Positions 11,785 through 24,259 of a DNA stretch of 64,000 bases are shown one piece after another. The DNA lies in contig JANATG010000009.1 of NCBI GenBank assembly GCA_029449235.1, positions 310,001 through 374,000 on the forward strand. The letters are read 5' to 3'. The stretch's first letter is position 1; every line of letters starts with the position of its first letter. The position numbers and the translations under genes are program-made. The notes beneath the pieces are model-generated. The model made no database searches, was not told the DNA's origin, and was given only the letters and a program-made list of their open reading frames with translations. The DNA comes from Linnemannia schmuckeri. Its lineage: Eukaryota > Mortierellomycota > Mortierellomycetes > Mortierellales > Mortierellaceae.

Positions 11785-13932
11785 TTACTCCTTTCTCTTT
11801 TTCTTTTTGACGGGACCAGGAGTTCCGGACTCGTCGCCAGTGCCTTCCCGCTTGACGCCAAAATTGCCATCGGCATTGGATCCCAAAGAAGCACCACCCG
11901 TTGCTCCTCCAGCACCGCCAGCGGCCGAACTAGTCACAGTCGACGAAGATCCAGAAGAACCTCCACCACCCAAACTACCTCGACGCATCTTGACCACCTT
12001 CAAATCTGACTCGAGTTTGTCGGCCTGCTTCTTAATATCCAGCAGCGTCACGATGTTGCTCTGGACCTGGTCCCACTTTGCCATCACAGTTGCGGTCGGC
12101 ATCGCAGGCTTGAAAGGTAATCCCAAAGTAACCAACGCGGACTGGACGCGTTGCTGCTTGGTCGAAACAATTGGGGTCATCTTCTGCGATCGAAGGTAAG
12201 CGCCTGGAGTAAGCTTCTCCTTCTTGACGGCAGGTGGTGGCAAGATCGCAGAAGCCGACGATGGTCCACCAGGGCCGTCCGATGCATTCGAAGGACGACG
12301 ATTATTTGACAAAGCGCCTTTAAAAGCGTTGCCACCAGATGTCGCAGTGGTAGGTGTTGGGGGTGCAGAGTCGTCCGCCTGAACAGATCCCTTGGGTGCC
12401 TTCTTCCTCTTCTTGGGTGTTGATCCGCTTGCAGCAGCAGCAGCTGCTGGGGTAGCGGCAGCGGCACCACCCTTCCCAACCGATGGAGACAAGGGTCCAT
12501 TAGCACTCGAGTGACCGCTTCCACCTGCGCCGCCTGCAGCACCTGAAGCCGAGGGGCTTGAGGAAGAAGGGATGGTGATCGAGTTGCTGGGTATAATGAT
12601 TCCGGTTCCCGGTCCGCCTCCTCCCGCGACACCCACCTGTCCCGCGAGCCCTGCAGATGTCGGCCCGCCAGGTCCATAGATGTCGCGTGTATTGAGTAAC
12701 CGCAGCAAGTTCTCGCGTTCCCTCGTAATCTTTTTCTCGTTCTGGTCGATCCTCCTCGCCTCCAAGTACAATGCCTCCTCTTCCTATTATTTTTTTTTCA
12801 AGCGCAATCGTAAGCGTATTAGAAAATTTTTAATTGATCAAAAAAAAAAGCAAAGAAAGCTGCACCAGAAAAAGAAATTAAAGGACCATACCTCGATTTG
12901 TTCGGGGGTGCGGGTGTTGAGGATCTCGAGGTTCTTTTTGCGCTCAATCTCACGATTCTTGTCATAGGCCATAGATGACAACAGCTGAGCCTTCTCCACA
13001 GCCTGCGAGGCGTCACTCATACGAATCTTGGTCAGAATCCTGTTAATGGCATAGTATCGATGCTTGAGGTCCTCCATTGATCGTGTTTTGGCAGGCGTAA
13101 TGCTTACGACAGCCGTAGACGTTGAAGCAGTCGCAGTTGCTGCCTTGGATTCTGATGCAGTGGCGGTAACTGCGGTCCTTACTTCAGCAGTGGTAGATGT
13201 GTCGCCTCCCGGAGTCGCCTTAATAGAACTCTCACCTGATCCAGAAGCTGCTACGCTCGCATCCTTCATGGGTGTGTCCTCTCCTTCCATCTTGGTAGCA
13301 TTGGGGCTGCTCTCAGAAATGACCAGATTGTTCCCGTTATAATATTGCAGCGCCAACCGATCAGCCTCTTGAGGTGGCCACTCGTACCGATCCTGAATGA
13401 CAACCCACCTCAGATCAAACCTCCTGCAAAGGTCCCAAAGATAGCTTGTCTCTTCCAGTGTCCAGTCCGGATCCTGGAGATGGGATGAATATTCCTCGGG
13501 AGAGAAGCTAATGAGATTGATGGATTTGTTGAACTTGTAGAAACGATACTCCTCGTTGGGGTCGGTCCTGGTTTTTTCCCAGTGGTGCAGAATCAAATCG
13601 TCGTCTCTCGAAGGATTCACAAATGGACGCCACGTCCTATCATAATTTCCGCGGTAATAAATAAATGTATGTTAGCGCCCTGTACATTTTTCACTTGACT
13701 CAACAAAAAAAAATGCAGCCGACAGTACGTACCAGTTGACGGCTTTTTTGCTGACGTTGAGTTTTGGCTTGTATGTAGGGTTATTGAAAGCGACGGTGGA
13801 GACGTTGTTTCCGATGAGGCCGTAGAGCTCACGACTGATGCCGTCGGGCTTGCGCTCGGTCTTTTGGACCCGCCTGACCTGGTCCGATGCCTTTAGCTGA
13901 AAGATCTCGCGGACATCGTTTCCTGTCGCCAT
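11785..13932 (-). CDS. SWC4: SWC4/EAF2 (DMAP1 homologue), NuA4 and SWR1 subunit
   Basis: Exons in minus order are 13932-13733, 13636-12892 and 12783-11785, giving about 647 aa. It is the shared subunit of the NuA4 acetyltransferase and the SWR1 H2A.Z-exchange complex. The conserved N-terminus runs from MATGNDVREIFQL through NWTWRPF across the first splice. It is followed by a SANT/Myb-like segment (DWTLEETSYLWDLCRRFDLRW, about residues 110-165). A Ser/Ala/Thr-rich linker follows, then the DMAP1 signature RSMEDLKHRYYAI and the basic helix after EEEALYLEARRID. The C-terminal third is Gly/Ser/Ala-rich and ends in a Lys-rich tail (KKKKRKE), a likely nuclear signal. It lies about 5 kb from TRA1, another NuA4 subunit. 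Confidence 0.93.
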
Positions 13933-15727
13933 CTCTGTGTCAGTGTCTTGTTTGTCTCAGGCGCTGTTGTGAATGGATGTTCCTGTGTGTATTGGTGATT
14001 TTTGGCCGACTGTTTTATTGATTGCTTGATGAGTCGTGGTGGTGGCGTTTTAAAGGTGAAGGAATGGGTTGGAGGGAAAGAATAAAGATTGCGAAAAAAA
14101 CGAAATCGACGTAGACTTGTGGGATTTAACGGAAATGGCCTATTTAATGGAAATAAAGAATACTTACGAGTGACTGATTTTTGTATCAGCGAACGTGAAG
14201 TAGTGTGAGAGTTGGCTTGAGCTAGGGTGACAGACCCCCATGCGAAAGCACTTCTTGCGCCTTTGTTCATTTACTTTTTCTTCTTCCTCTTGTTTCATTC
14301 ACCCTTGTTTGCCGATCGACTTTTAACAAGCACAACAACAATCTCCAACACACAAGTACCTTCTCTACACCTGAACCCCTTTGCCCGACTCTTCAACAGA
14401 TTCGTTGCTACCGCCTCACGCCACTCGAACACACACGCAATCTACAACAGACAGCAAAAAGCAGCAAGAGAAACCTACCTCAATTCACAAGCTCGAAAGC
14501 AAACGTACAAAGAATCGCATTGTTGCTGTCGTTGCTGCTTCTTCTTAGTCCTCTGGTCTCGCCACCGCTCCTCGTCGCCCTCCTCTCTTTGGCTGCTGTC
14601 TCCGTCTCTATCGTCGCTGCAAAGTCAAAGCAACGCCACTATATGGTAAGAAACCACACTACAACCAAAAAGGTCTACGCAGTTACAAACAAACGCCCGT
14701 TAACAGGTCATGGAAAATACTCACAGTCGGGACCCCAGGAGCTTATACAGGAGACAACAAAAGGAAGAGGCAAGAGAATGCATGGATGCCATGCGTATGT
14801 GTGTGCGTGGCATTCACAAAAAAAAGTCATGGCAGGACTTGCTTTTCTTTTTTTATTTCGAGCTACGGACACAACACACACCATACGCATCATATATCTC
14901 GTTCTTTAAAGTCGTACATGACATTTGGGCATCGGAAAAGATAACAAAAGGGAAAGTGGTACGCAAGGCCAATTGTTTTTGGTGTTCATAAAGTTCAGCC
15001 TTTTGGTACCCTTTATTCCTTTAATACACTATCCCCCCGTGTACGCTCGCTATCTATCCTTCGCAGCCCCTCCTTTTTCTTCTCTTCCCCTTTCACCTAC
15101 TTTCCTGCTCGCTTGTTTCCTGTTTCCTTGCTTTCCCTGTTTTGCTTGGTGTCTTTGTGTCCCTTTCTTTTTCCTTCTTTTTCCCTGTCAAACTTTCCCG
15201 CGAGGCGTTGACCGTGCGAGTGAAAAGAAGAAAAAAAAGTCAAGTAGAACCCAGGGGTGGAAGCAGAAGGGGTTAGTTGACAACCAACTAAGGACAACCA
15301 AGCAGACAGACAAACAATGAAGACCCACAAAAACAACAATGAAGGAAGTCGAATGCAATGAAGGTTTAGGTTGGGAAGTCCCCTGTTCAACGTGACTTTT
15401 TTTCGTCCTCCTTTTGCTCATGAGAGGAAGAAATACCATTGGGGAGACTAACCAAACAAACGAAGAGGAGGGAACCTTTTTTTATTCTTTTGTTCATTCA
15501 CTCTTCATATTCTGCACACAACAATTTTCATCAACACCAAAAACGTTTCTTTATTTTCCTCGTTATAGTCACTCTTTTCCCTCACACCTTTGCCTTCACC
15601 CCTCGCACTACAAATTCGCCCTACTCCAACACTTGACACCTTGTGGTCGTGAACACAATCTCCCACACCCCTACCCTGGTTTGGTTCTGCCAGACAGCCA
15701 GTCTCCACCTTCAATCCTTCCCTCCCA
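13933..15727. other. Divergent promoter region between SWC4 and GID8
   Basis: About 1.8 kb between two diverging start codons. The first 150 bases are the SWC4 leader. From about 14280 to 14640 there is a CA/CT-rich stretch that looks like untranslated leader or promoter. At 15480-15720 a CT- and CA-rich leader runs into the GID8 gene. No conserved coding sequence or RNA gene is seen. Confidence 0.5.
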
Positions 15728-17785
15728 ATGCCTTCATCGCCCAACATGTCCACGCCTTCCCTGCCTTCCTCCTCTTCAACAACAACATCAACAACTACTA
15801 CAGTTCCTGCTCCACCTCCCTCTCGCCCTGTAACATCCAATAATGCTTCACCGTCAATATTCTCGGGAAACATCCCTCGGTTGTTGGTAGCAGGTTTGCT
15901 ATGGATCACCTTAGTTGTCACAGCCGCACACCTCTTTCTCCTCTCCCATTTGGGTTTCATTGTCCTCAACTGTTTTTCGCACTTGACAGCACCGCCTCCA
16001 TCCTCCTCTAATTCCAATCCCTCGACAGGATCCTCCTCACGCCGTCATAATCGTCAATCTGGCTCAACGGAAGATTCTCGCAACTCATCTAATTCATCTT
16101 CTGCGCTATCATCTTCCTTTCGACTCAACGATAATGACTCTACTCGGTCCCTTGTTAATCGGTATCAGTCCAATTCCCAGACTTCAAACCAACCTGCCAA
16201 TGCCGGCGGCATGGCTAAGAAGGTTATCTCCAAAGATGAATGGAATGCCCGTCTTGCCGAGGTTCAAGTTGACCGCGAGTAAGTTTGAAGTTTATTGTTT
16301 GTTGCCTTTGTTCCATTCATCCCAATTGGTGTACAAAGAGACATGTGAGGCAGTCAGGGGGTTGGTTGGTTGGCTGTTTTTGTTGTTGCCTCGCTCTCCT
16401 CTCTCCTGAATGGACGTCCAACGCTTGTTTGATTTTATATTCTTTGACTGGTCATTGACGCTTTCTTATTCTTGTACTCGGGTCGGTGCGTTTATCTTCT
16501 TTTTTACTACTCTTCTTTAGTGACTTGAATAAGCTGATTATGAACTATCTGATCATCGAGGGATACAAAGATGCGGCAGAAAAGTTTAGTCAGGAGAGTG
16601 GGGCCAAGCCGCCTGTGAACCTGGAGTCGATTCAAAATCGCATGGTCGTACGAACTGCCATCCAACGTGGCCACATCGAAGAAGCCATTGAACGTGTCAA
16701 TGACCTCAACCCAGAGGTAATCTTTTGCTTGCTTCTTCTTTTTGTCTTGTCTGTGACATGATGTGGAAATTCAGGCAAAGGACTGTGTAACTAATCGAAT
16801 CATGCATTCATTCACCCTGCATACAAAACATACCTTCATGTTGTGTACTATTACGCCTTCGTCCTATCTCTGCCCTTGTTTTGTTCCCTCCCCTCCCTTC
16901 CCTTACTTTTCCACTTTACCTTTCACCATTTTCCCGTGCATGCATGTTTGTGAATCGCAACAAACCTCATTGCCTTTTCTCACTTGTAGATCTTGGATAC
17001 CAACCCAAAACTATTCTTTCACCTGCAACAACAACGTTTGATCGAATACATTCGCGAGGGACGGGTCATGGAAGCGCTCGAGTTTGCGCAGGAGGAATTG
17101 GCGCCACGTGGTGAAGAGAACGTAAGTGGTTTTTTTTTATGTGCACTGTCGCTCATTTGTTCGGGGCATTTGTGGTCATTTCAATGACTAGTTTCTTGCG
17201 GTCAACAAGCCAACGAAAAATGGCCTGACATTTTTTTTTGTGTGCCCGTGATAAAATAGCCTGAGTTCCTGTCGGAATTGGAGCGTACCATGTCGTTGCT
17301 GGCGTTTGAGTTGAACAGCCCTTCACCAGTGAGCGATCTGTTAACACCTGCACAGAGACAAAAGTTGGCATCTGAACTCAACTCTGCGCTGCTACTTTCC
17401 CAATCACAAGAGAAGGATCCCAAGGTACTTTTCATGTTGATTGACATTGGCAGGACTGCTTTATGCGGAGAGTTTTTTGTATTTTTCTTGTTTGGTGTTT
17501 ATTACCTCGGACAATTCGATCGAGATCAAATCGAATCGAACCAAAAGGGAACAGATATTCCCTCCCTATGGGTCTTTTCTAACAAAGTCATCTCGTTTGC
17601 TGTAACTCTTATAATAGTTACCTGCATTGTTAAAGATGTGTTGGTGGGCTCAGCAACAGCTCGATGAACGGTGCACGTACCCAAAGATCAAAGATTTCAC
17701 AAAGGCGGAGCTGGTCATGGAACCTATGGGTGCTGTTGGCGGGGGCTCTCAGGGATCGAGCTCCAGTGCCGTCGCTGGAGCATAA
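15728..17785 (+). CDS. GID8: GID8/TWA1-type subunit of the GID/CTLH ubiquitin ligase
   Basis: Exons are 15728-16278, 16521-16716, 16990-17121, 17260-17424 and 17618-17785. GID8 is a core scaffold of the GID/CTLH E3 ligase, which degrades gluconeogenic enzymes in yeast. Counting from the internal ATG at 16211 (MAKKVISKDEW), the protein is 242 aa, close to the usual length. It has LisH (LNKLIMNYLIIEGYKDAAEKF), CTLH and CRA regions ending with WWAQQQLDE and KIKDF. The frame is open 161 codons further upstream to an ATG at 15728. That extension is Ser/Thr-rich and has a hydrophobic segment near residues 48-83 (LLVAGLLWITLVVTAAHLF). It may be a real N-terminal extension, an alternative start, or translated leader. 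The core call is firm; the start is not. Confidence 0.9.
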
Positions 17786-18981
17786 AAAAATCTATGCTAG
17801 AGGATCGCAAGAGACGAGTCGGGGTTATTTCGTTTCTGTCAGTCGCGTTCCTTTTTTTTATTCTCTTCTTACGCCCACAGTTTTCTACAATCCGGAACCC
17901 AGATTTGGTATGGAAGCACGCAAGAATGTTTGTCCGTCCTTTCCATCTTCACACCTCTCCGCCTCGTCCTCCCTTAGTTTGTTCTACACTTTTCCCGCTT
18001 ATACGAAGAAAAAATCGTTCCCGAGTGGAATGGTGCATTCATTAGTGCGACACGTACGTTATTTTTTTTTAGTTCCCGTCACGGATGCCGCATCTAGTGT
18101 GCTTTTCTTCCTCCTTTTCCTTTCACTACCCCCTTTGCTTCCTTGGTTCTTTGTACGTTTTCTTTTTTCCTTTGCTTGTAAATAAACTCATTCCTGAATT
18201 TTTCAATTGACCCATTGGCGCCTTGACACGATGATACGTGATCCGATTAAGATAGATATGGATAATGTGAACGTGCGTGAGATATTTATTGTACAGTGTT
18301 TTGAATGCGAAATGAGAAGAAAAGAAAAGAATCTACAAGAAAGGTGTATCCATGACATTATGGATAGAGCGAGAGAAAAAAAAATGCTGTGAAAGAAAGG
18401 GAACGGAAAGCAGAAAGAAGGGTATTGAAGTCTATGAAGTCATAATAAAAAAGAAAAAGGCAAGCGCGAAAGGAAGAAAAAGAAAGAAAGAAAAACAAAG
18501 CAGATGCTGTGCTAGCAAACGAAAGAGAAGAGAAGTAGCAGTCGGGAGTAGGAAGCAAGATAAGAAGCGAAGGGATGACGAATTCCCTGTTTGTTGTGTG
18601 CTCTCTCCCTCACTACCCCCCGTGTTGCTCCGAATTTTTCCATTTTCGGCCAACCCACTCATCCTGAGCAGAAAAACAGTGGTCGAGTCGAGTGAGTCGG
18701 AATTTTTGATTTCCGGGCTGAGGGCACTGGGCAGGTGAACGCACTGTGTCCAAGGAAAAAGAAATGAAAAGGGTGGTCGATGGGTGAATGCCGTTATCTG
18801 GTCATATAGAAATAATACCGATTGCTGAGTCGTATGCTGCTGGTGCTGACGACGCTCCTATTTGTATCCCGATAGTACTTGAGTTGTGTTGGTTGTCTGG
18901 GTGATCGTAGAATGGTGTTGCGTGTGCGTTGCGTACATCCTGCTTTGCCGTTGGCCGTTCCCGCAGTCAATCCATCCTCAT
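17786..18981. other. Convergent 3' intergenic region
   Basis: About 1.2 kb between the ends of GID8 and the UPS2-like gene. It starts with CT-rich sequence, then turns A-rich (AGAAA-type purine tracts about 18310-18560). An AATAAA near 18180 could end GID8 transcripts. No coding signal is seen. Confidence 0.5.
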
Positions 18982-19774
18982 TTAGAGAGCAGCAGCGGCA
19001 GAGGCAGTGGCCGAAGCAGCAGCCTTCTCGATCTGGGACGTAGCCTTCTCAATCTGAGACTGAGCTTTCCCCAACTGCTGCTGGGCCTCCTGTCTGGCCA
19101 CCTTCAACTTTTCCAACACTGTCTCGAACCCCTTCCGGCCCACCGCAGCGTTGTCTCTAAACCTCGTCAAACAGAAATCCTCAATGTACGAAGAGAATCG
19201 GGAGAGGGAAGGTCCAGCAACGATTTCGGCCTCTTGTTTGAACATCGTGGTGGAGGCGTCAGTAGGGTTGACGGTGTAGGTGACGGTCTCGTTGATGGTA
19301 AGGACGTTGCACATAGAGAGATTTTGGGTCTTCATGGTCAGACGCTTCGTCTTGGGGTCTAGCTCTGACGTCTCGCGGACATAGGACAATGTCGATCCTC
19401 CGAGGAACTATTTATATAATGTGAAGAGTGGTAATTGATACAACTACTGTTAGCAACAATGGAACAATAATCATAGAAAAAAAAGGAGAGAAGGACGAGG
19501 TAGACATGCAGTGCCGATGTGTGTCTCAAGAGACGACTCAAGATAATTTAACAAACTGAAAATAAAGTACCTTGAGGACGAGGGCAGGGGCGTTCTGGTT
19601 GCAGGTCAAGAGTCGCTCTGTGCGGAGGACACCCGTCTCGGGGTCGACATGACGATCGAGAACATCGACGGCGATGACATGAGGGCACTGTTCGTTGGGG
19701 TACTTCATCCAGTTGCCGGCTGTGACTTGAGCCCAGTCGTGCTCGAACTTGTGGGTTGTCTGGAAGAACTTCAT
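18982..19774 (-). CDS. UPS2: UPS2/PRELI-family mitochondrial lipid-transfer protein
   Basis: Exons in minus order are 19774-19571 and 19407-18982, giving 209 aa. The PRELI/MSF1 domain fills residues 1 to about 165. It starts MKFFQTTHKFEHDWAQVT, has NWMKYPNEQCPHVIAVDVL, the RTERLLT motif, and across the splice ALVLKFLGGSTLSYVRE and NLSMCNVLTINETVTY. Family members bind the Mdm35 chaperone in the mitochondrial intermembrane space and move phosphatidylserine (Ups2/SLMO type) or phosphatidic acid (Ups1/PRELI type). The sequence looks closer to Ups2/3 because of KYPNE, HVIAVDVL and the TMKTQNLSMCN region. The tail (about 165-209) is an Ala/Gln/Glu-rich helix ending in an alanine run. The split between UPS2 and UPS3 cannot be settled here. 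Confidence 0.88.
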
Positions 19775-22285
19775 GTTTTGGTCGTGTGAGTTGTGTGTAG
19801 GGGGGTAGTGTGAGTGAAAGTAAAGTGAGACTTTGTGTGGCGAGGTTGTCGTGCGGGAGGGTGTGGAGGAGTGAGTGCGTTGGGTATGTGCGTGGAAGTG
19901 AAGGGAAGAGAGGAAGGTATAATCAAGGGCTAGAGAGAAGTGATCTGAAAGACAGAAAAGGGAGGGATAAGTCCTGATGGGTGGATGGGAGAGAATGAGG
20001 TTGAGGTAAAGAAGAAAAGAGAAGAGAAAGGAAGCGTCGAAGGTGGCCCGTTCCGCTCTTGTATTTTTTAATTTTTTTTTTCCTTTGTTGTTGTTTTTGC
20101 ACGAGGGAGGAACAGGGAGAAGTGAATTTCCGCTCCGACTTTTCAGGCACCGTTCGCCGTGAGCGATGCGGAGAAGAGGCCGAAAGGAAACTGCCAGAAA
20201 AGCAGTCATGATGATGGTGAGTGGGTTGTTGGATGGTTTGATGCGATGAAGCGCGAGGTCGGAAGGTGAAATGAAAACATTCGTCGATCCACGTGACCTA
20301 AATGTAGCTTCACGTTCACGCCACTAAAAAATAGCGAAACAATTCATACGTGAATGTGTCGTAACAATTGCGATTGTGTTCCTTCCACTTTGGCAATTTC
20401 AACATTTTTTTTTCGAACCGTGTGAGACTCAGCCAGATCCGCTTCGAAAAAAGAACACGGGACGGGCGTGCATCCCACAGCCAACCAGTTAGTCAAGACC
20501 AACTTGACCCTTAGTTCGCCCTCGGAACAGCGAAAGGATCATGAATTTGCAGGTTTGCTCCTTAAATCTATTGCTTCTCTATGTCTCTTGACCTCCCTCT
20601 TTACTTTACTCTGTTTCCTTGAAGTCACTGTTTGTTGTTGGGCGTGACACCGAAAACTCGCAAAACAAAAAGTCATTGCCGAGTAATGGGTTCATGCTTT
20701 TGTATACTCCTCTTGTGTGTTAACAGATCCTATGATGGAAAGAACATAGAAATACGTTGTTGAGAGAAGGGTAGAAGGACATCCAGTCGCAAAAACGAAA
20801 ACAAAGCTTTAATGAGTTATCTTATTTTTATCTTATCTAATCTCGACAATCTTGGGGTACAAAGAAAAGTATCATGCCCTATTCTCTGTTGCGAGAGAGC
20901 GAGAGAGCGAGAGAGCGAGAGAGAGAGAGAAAAGGAAAAATGAAGGGACGAGGTTAAATGGGAAAGTTAGCGTGATCAAGGGTAAACAAAAGAAACGAGT
21001 GCATGAGCGGATGACAGGGTGCATAAACTCACTCTCCCACGGTCATTTTGGAAATGTCATTTACACGATACTCCTCAACTGATTTTTTCACACCGCATAT
21101 TGTAACTCCTTGACCTGTCTTGTCCCCTCATGCTGCAAGGGTCGTTCAGCTTCTTTTCTTTCCGAGGGCAAGGAGGAAAGAAAAAAGAAGAAGAGGAGAT
21201 TGTGTTTCTTCTGGAAAAGTCTTCTTTCTCTTCTTTCTTTCTTTGATCTGTGTGCGAGATGATTTTGTTCTGACCCCGCTTGAGTTGCCCGTGGACCTGA
21301 ACAGCGGAGTCTTTTTTTCAAGGAGTAACAAATAAATGTAGTACTTCTGCAGGATAGATCCCAAAGTATTTCACCGAGAAGGGACATGGCTGCATTCAAG
21401 GAGGAATACATAGCCCTAGTCTTTTTTTTTCTAACATTCACTTCAGCCAGTGTGCTCTTCCACAGACGCGGTGAAACCCTCCACTTGACTGGCCGAAACC
21501 ACGGAGAGAAGAGTACATACTCTAAGATATGAAACATCTACCTTCCAACCTTATATTTTTTTCTTTCCTCTTCCTTCGTTGCTGTGAAATGTAGCTTACC
21601 TTTTCCTCACCTGCAGATGGCTTTTTTGTTGTTCAAGGTTCAAAGTTTTGAATGAAAAGGGATCATGTGGGAAAAAGAAGGTGGGATTATACCAGTGTGG
21701 TAGTACAAGATAAGAACGAGATATGATATCTTGCGTCCTTCATTGAGGCCATTGTTTGTAATGTGTTGCTCTCCTCATACCCACATTCAATCCGCGTTAC
21801 TTCTTTCCTAGCTTTTGTCTCCATTTTGTTCCAAGAATGCATCCGTCCGTAGAGTAAGTTGTTCCTCTTCTCCGCCTCTGTCCTTTTGATTCTATTCAGG
21901 CACCATCAGTCACAGAACTCTGATTCGCTTAGTTTAACTCATTCCCTTTTCAAGCCAAATCAGTGGGTGACACAAACCCAGTCCTTGGTTAATCGAGTAT
22001 GCTTATGGTACATGTTTGCAGGTACAGGCACGGTTCATTGCAACAACCAAAAAACTTGGGGTCCATCGGTATTCTTATCAAAGGAGCGGCTCACTCCAAA
22101 CGAGTTTGAACAGCTGCACCTTACAATTGTATAAAAACCAAGCCATGCCCAGGTCCTCTTTTGTTCCCTGTCAGTCTTGATCCTCTTCTTTCACTCCTCT
22201 TCCAACTCTTCTATCTCCTCCCCTCCCTCCTCTCCTCCCTTCTTCCCTTCTTCCCTTCCTTCCTTTCAACGATACACATAACAAC
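19775..22285. other. 2.5 kb intergenic region
   Basis: Lies between the UPS2-like gene (diverging left) and the transporter pseudogene. It contains purine-rich leader sequence to about 20150, a GA microsatellite at 20891-20932, and CT-rich leader-like sequence just before the pseudogene (22170-22270). I saw no open conserved reading frame, tRNA or repeat pair. Confidence 0.45.
20891..20932. repeat. GA-rich microsatellite
   Basis: About five GCGAGAGA-like units pass into pure GA repeats and an A-rich end. Simple tandem repeat in intergenic DNA. Confidence 0.85.
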
Positions 22286-23614
22286 AATGAGTATCGCTGG
22301 AACTCTCCTTTGGCCCAGGTCATCGCCGTCGGCTTTATCTGCTTCTGCTGTCCTGGTATGTTCAACGCCTTGAACTCGGAAGTGGTGGTTAGGTCGATTC
22401 CAAGATCGGCCAGAACGCCAACGTTTCCCTCTACGCTTACTTCGCCATCTTTAGTCTCCTCGCCGGCGCTATCCACAACAAGCTTTGACCCAAGTGGACC
22501 ATCTTCCTCGGCTGTGCTACCTATGTCCTCTACGCCGGATCTCTCCTCTGCTATAACCAGACCAAGGACGACGCCTTCACCATCGCTGCCGGTGGTCTCC
22601 TCGACGTCGGAGCCGATCTCCTTTGGACCGCCCAGGGCGCCATCATGATGGTCTATCCCCGTGAGCACGACAAGGGCAAGTTTATTGGATACTTCTGGGC
22701 CATCTTCGACGCCGGTGCTGTCTTGGGATGCGTCATTGCCTTTGCGATTAACAACAAAGTCGTCGTTGCCCAGTCCCTTGGAGATTCGACCTACATCGTC
22801 TTCATCTCGCTCATGGCCATCGATACTTTCATTGCCCTCTCGCTCTGCCCCTTACCTCGGTCGCCCACTCGAACGGAGGTAAGGTCCAGATCCAGGCATT
22901 CCCCACCTGGACCGGTGAGGCTGTTGCCGTCATGAAGCTCTTTCTCGACTGGCGCATGGTTGTCCTCATCCTCATGTTCTTGTCCTCCAACTGGTTCTAC
23001 TCTTACCAGCTCTCGACCGCCAATGGCGCCTACTTCTCGACCCGCACCCAGTCCCCCAACAACATCTTTTACTGGTTCTCATAGATCGGAGGCTCCTGGT
23101 CCTTTGCCCGTGTCCTCGACTACCAGGGAGTCAATCGCAAGACCCGTTCCCTCTGGGCCTGATCACCATCACCGTCTGCTTCGTTGCCACTTGGGTCGGA
23201 GGCATCTTCTTCCAGAAGAGATACGCCATCTCTTCGCCCAAGGGTAGCCACGACTACACTGAGGGCGCCTCCTACGTCGGGCCCTTGTTCTTGTACATGT
23301 TCTACGGTTTGAACGATGCCGCTTGACAGACTTCCTGCTACTAATTCATGGATGCCCTCTCGAACGATGTCACCGCCTCGTCGCGTTACGCTGGTTTCTA
23401 CAAATGCATCCAATCCTCGGGAGCTGCCATTACTTGGAGAGTCAACGCTGTTGGTACCTCCTATATGACCGAGTTGATCATCTGCTTTGCGCTCTTGATT
23501 GCTTCCCTCCCTGGAGCTCTCTTCTTGACTATGCGCATTGAGGATCACTCTGACGAGCCTACCTCCGAGTACGACATGCATAAGGTCGATGGCAAGCACG
23601 AGATCATCTCCTAG
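22286..23614 (+). pseudogene. UNC93-like (MFS-type) transporter pseudogene
   Basis: Translating in shifting frames gives an almost full-length fungal UNC93-like membrane protein. It runs from EYRWNSPLAQVIAVGFICFC through GMFNAL, AQGAIMM, YPREHDKGKFIGYFWAIF, DWRMVV, NGAYFSTRT and GLNDAA to an acidic/His tail. It is clearly broken. In-frame stops lie at 22486 (TGA), 23082 (TAG), 23324 (TGA) and 23342 (TAA). Single-base losses shift the frame near 22853 (CCC run) and 23155 (GGG/GG), and another shift or deletion lies near 22385-22400. The ATG at 22287 is out of frame with the homologous part. The stops sit at positions where Gly, Gln or Trp would be expected. Long intact blocks remain, so the decay looks recent, and an intact paralogue elsewhere in the genome is likely. 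Confidence 0.85.
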
Positions 23615-24259
23615 ACGATTGTCTCTTTCTTTGTTTCTTTCTTTCCTTATCATCGTTATTAGCATTACCATCTTTTCTTTATTATGTACTTTTATTATTA
23701 CAACCCCTTCATCTTGTTGAGTTTGAGTTCGAGCATCATCTCGCTCCTCGCCAAATAAAATAACCATTTTAATATATGCATCTTGTATGTCCTAGTCTCT
23801 TTGCTCACAATGTCCATGCTTCTCCTGCTTGAGCACCCACTTTTTTCTTGCTTTTCGTGTAGCTTGTGAGAGTCAATTGAGAATTGATGGAGAGAATAAG
23901 AGGCGTGCTGTGCTTACTACTTCTACATTCAATCTCAAAAATAAGCAAAAAAAAAGAAAGAGTAAGGAAATCCTACTTACACGCCCACAACTGTCTCTGT
24001 CTTGCACTCTCCTTTTCTACGTTTCTGACCCCTTGCATGCAATTGTCATTTCTCTTGTAATTTTTTATTAAGGGTGCATCCAGATCCGTGCTCAAGCCAC
24101 ACCCCTTCCCTTTTGCTCCCCTTTCCCACCGTTTTCCCCGGGCTTTGCCAGAACCAGAACAAGAGATCAGATTACTCGAACACCCCATACTTTTTTTCAT
24201 TCGCCAGCACCTTCTTTACACACCGTATACCCACAACATACTCCTTCTACACATTCACG
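23615..24259. other. Intergenic region
   Basis: Holds the CT-rich former 3' end of the pseudogene and an AAATAAAAT signal at about 23754. The CA/CT-rich leader of the flavin-reductase-like gene begins at about 24080. No other gene is seen. Confidence 0.5.

Noticed and set aside
14227..14649. Plus-strand open frame between SWC4 and GID8
   Set aside because: It is low complexity with no conserved motif, and looks like leader or promoter DNA.
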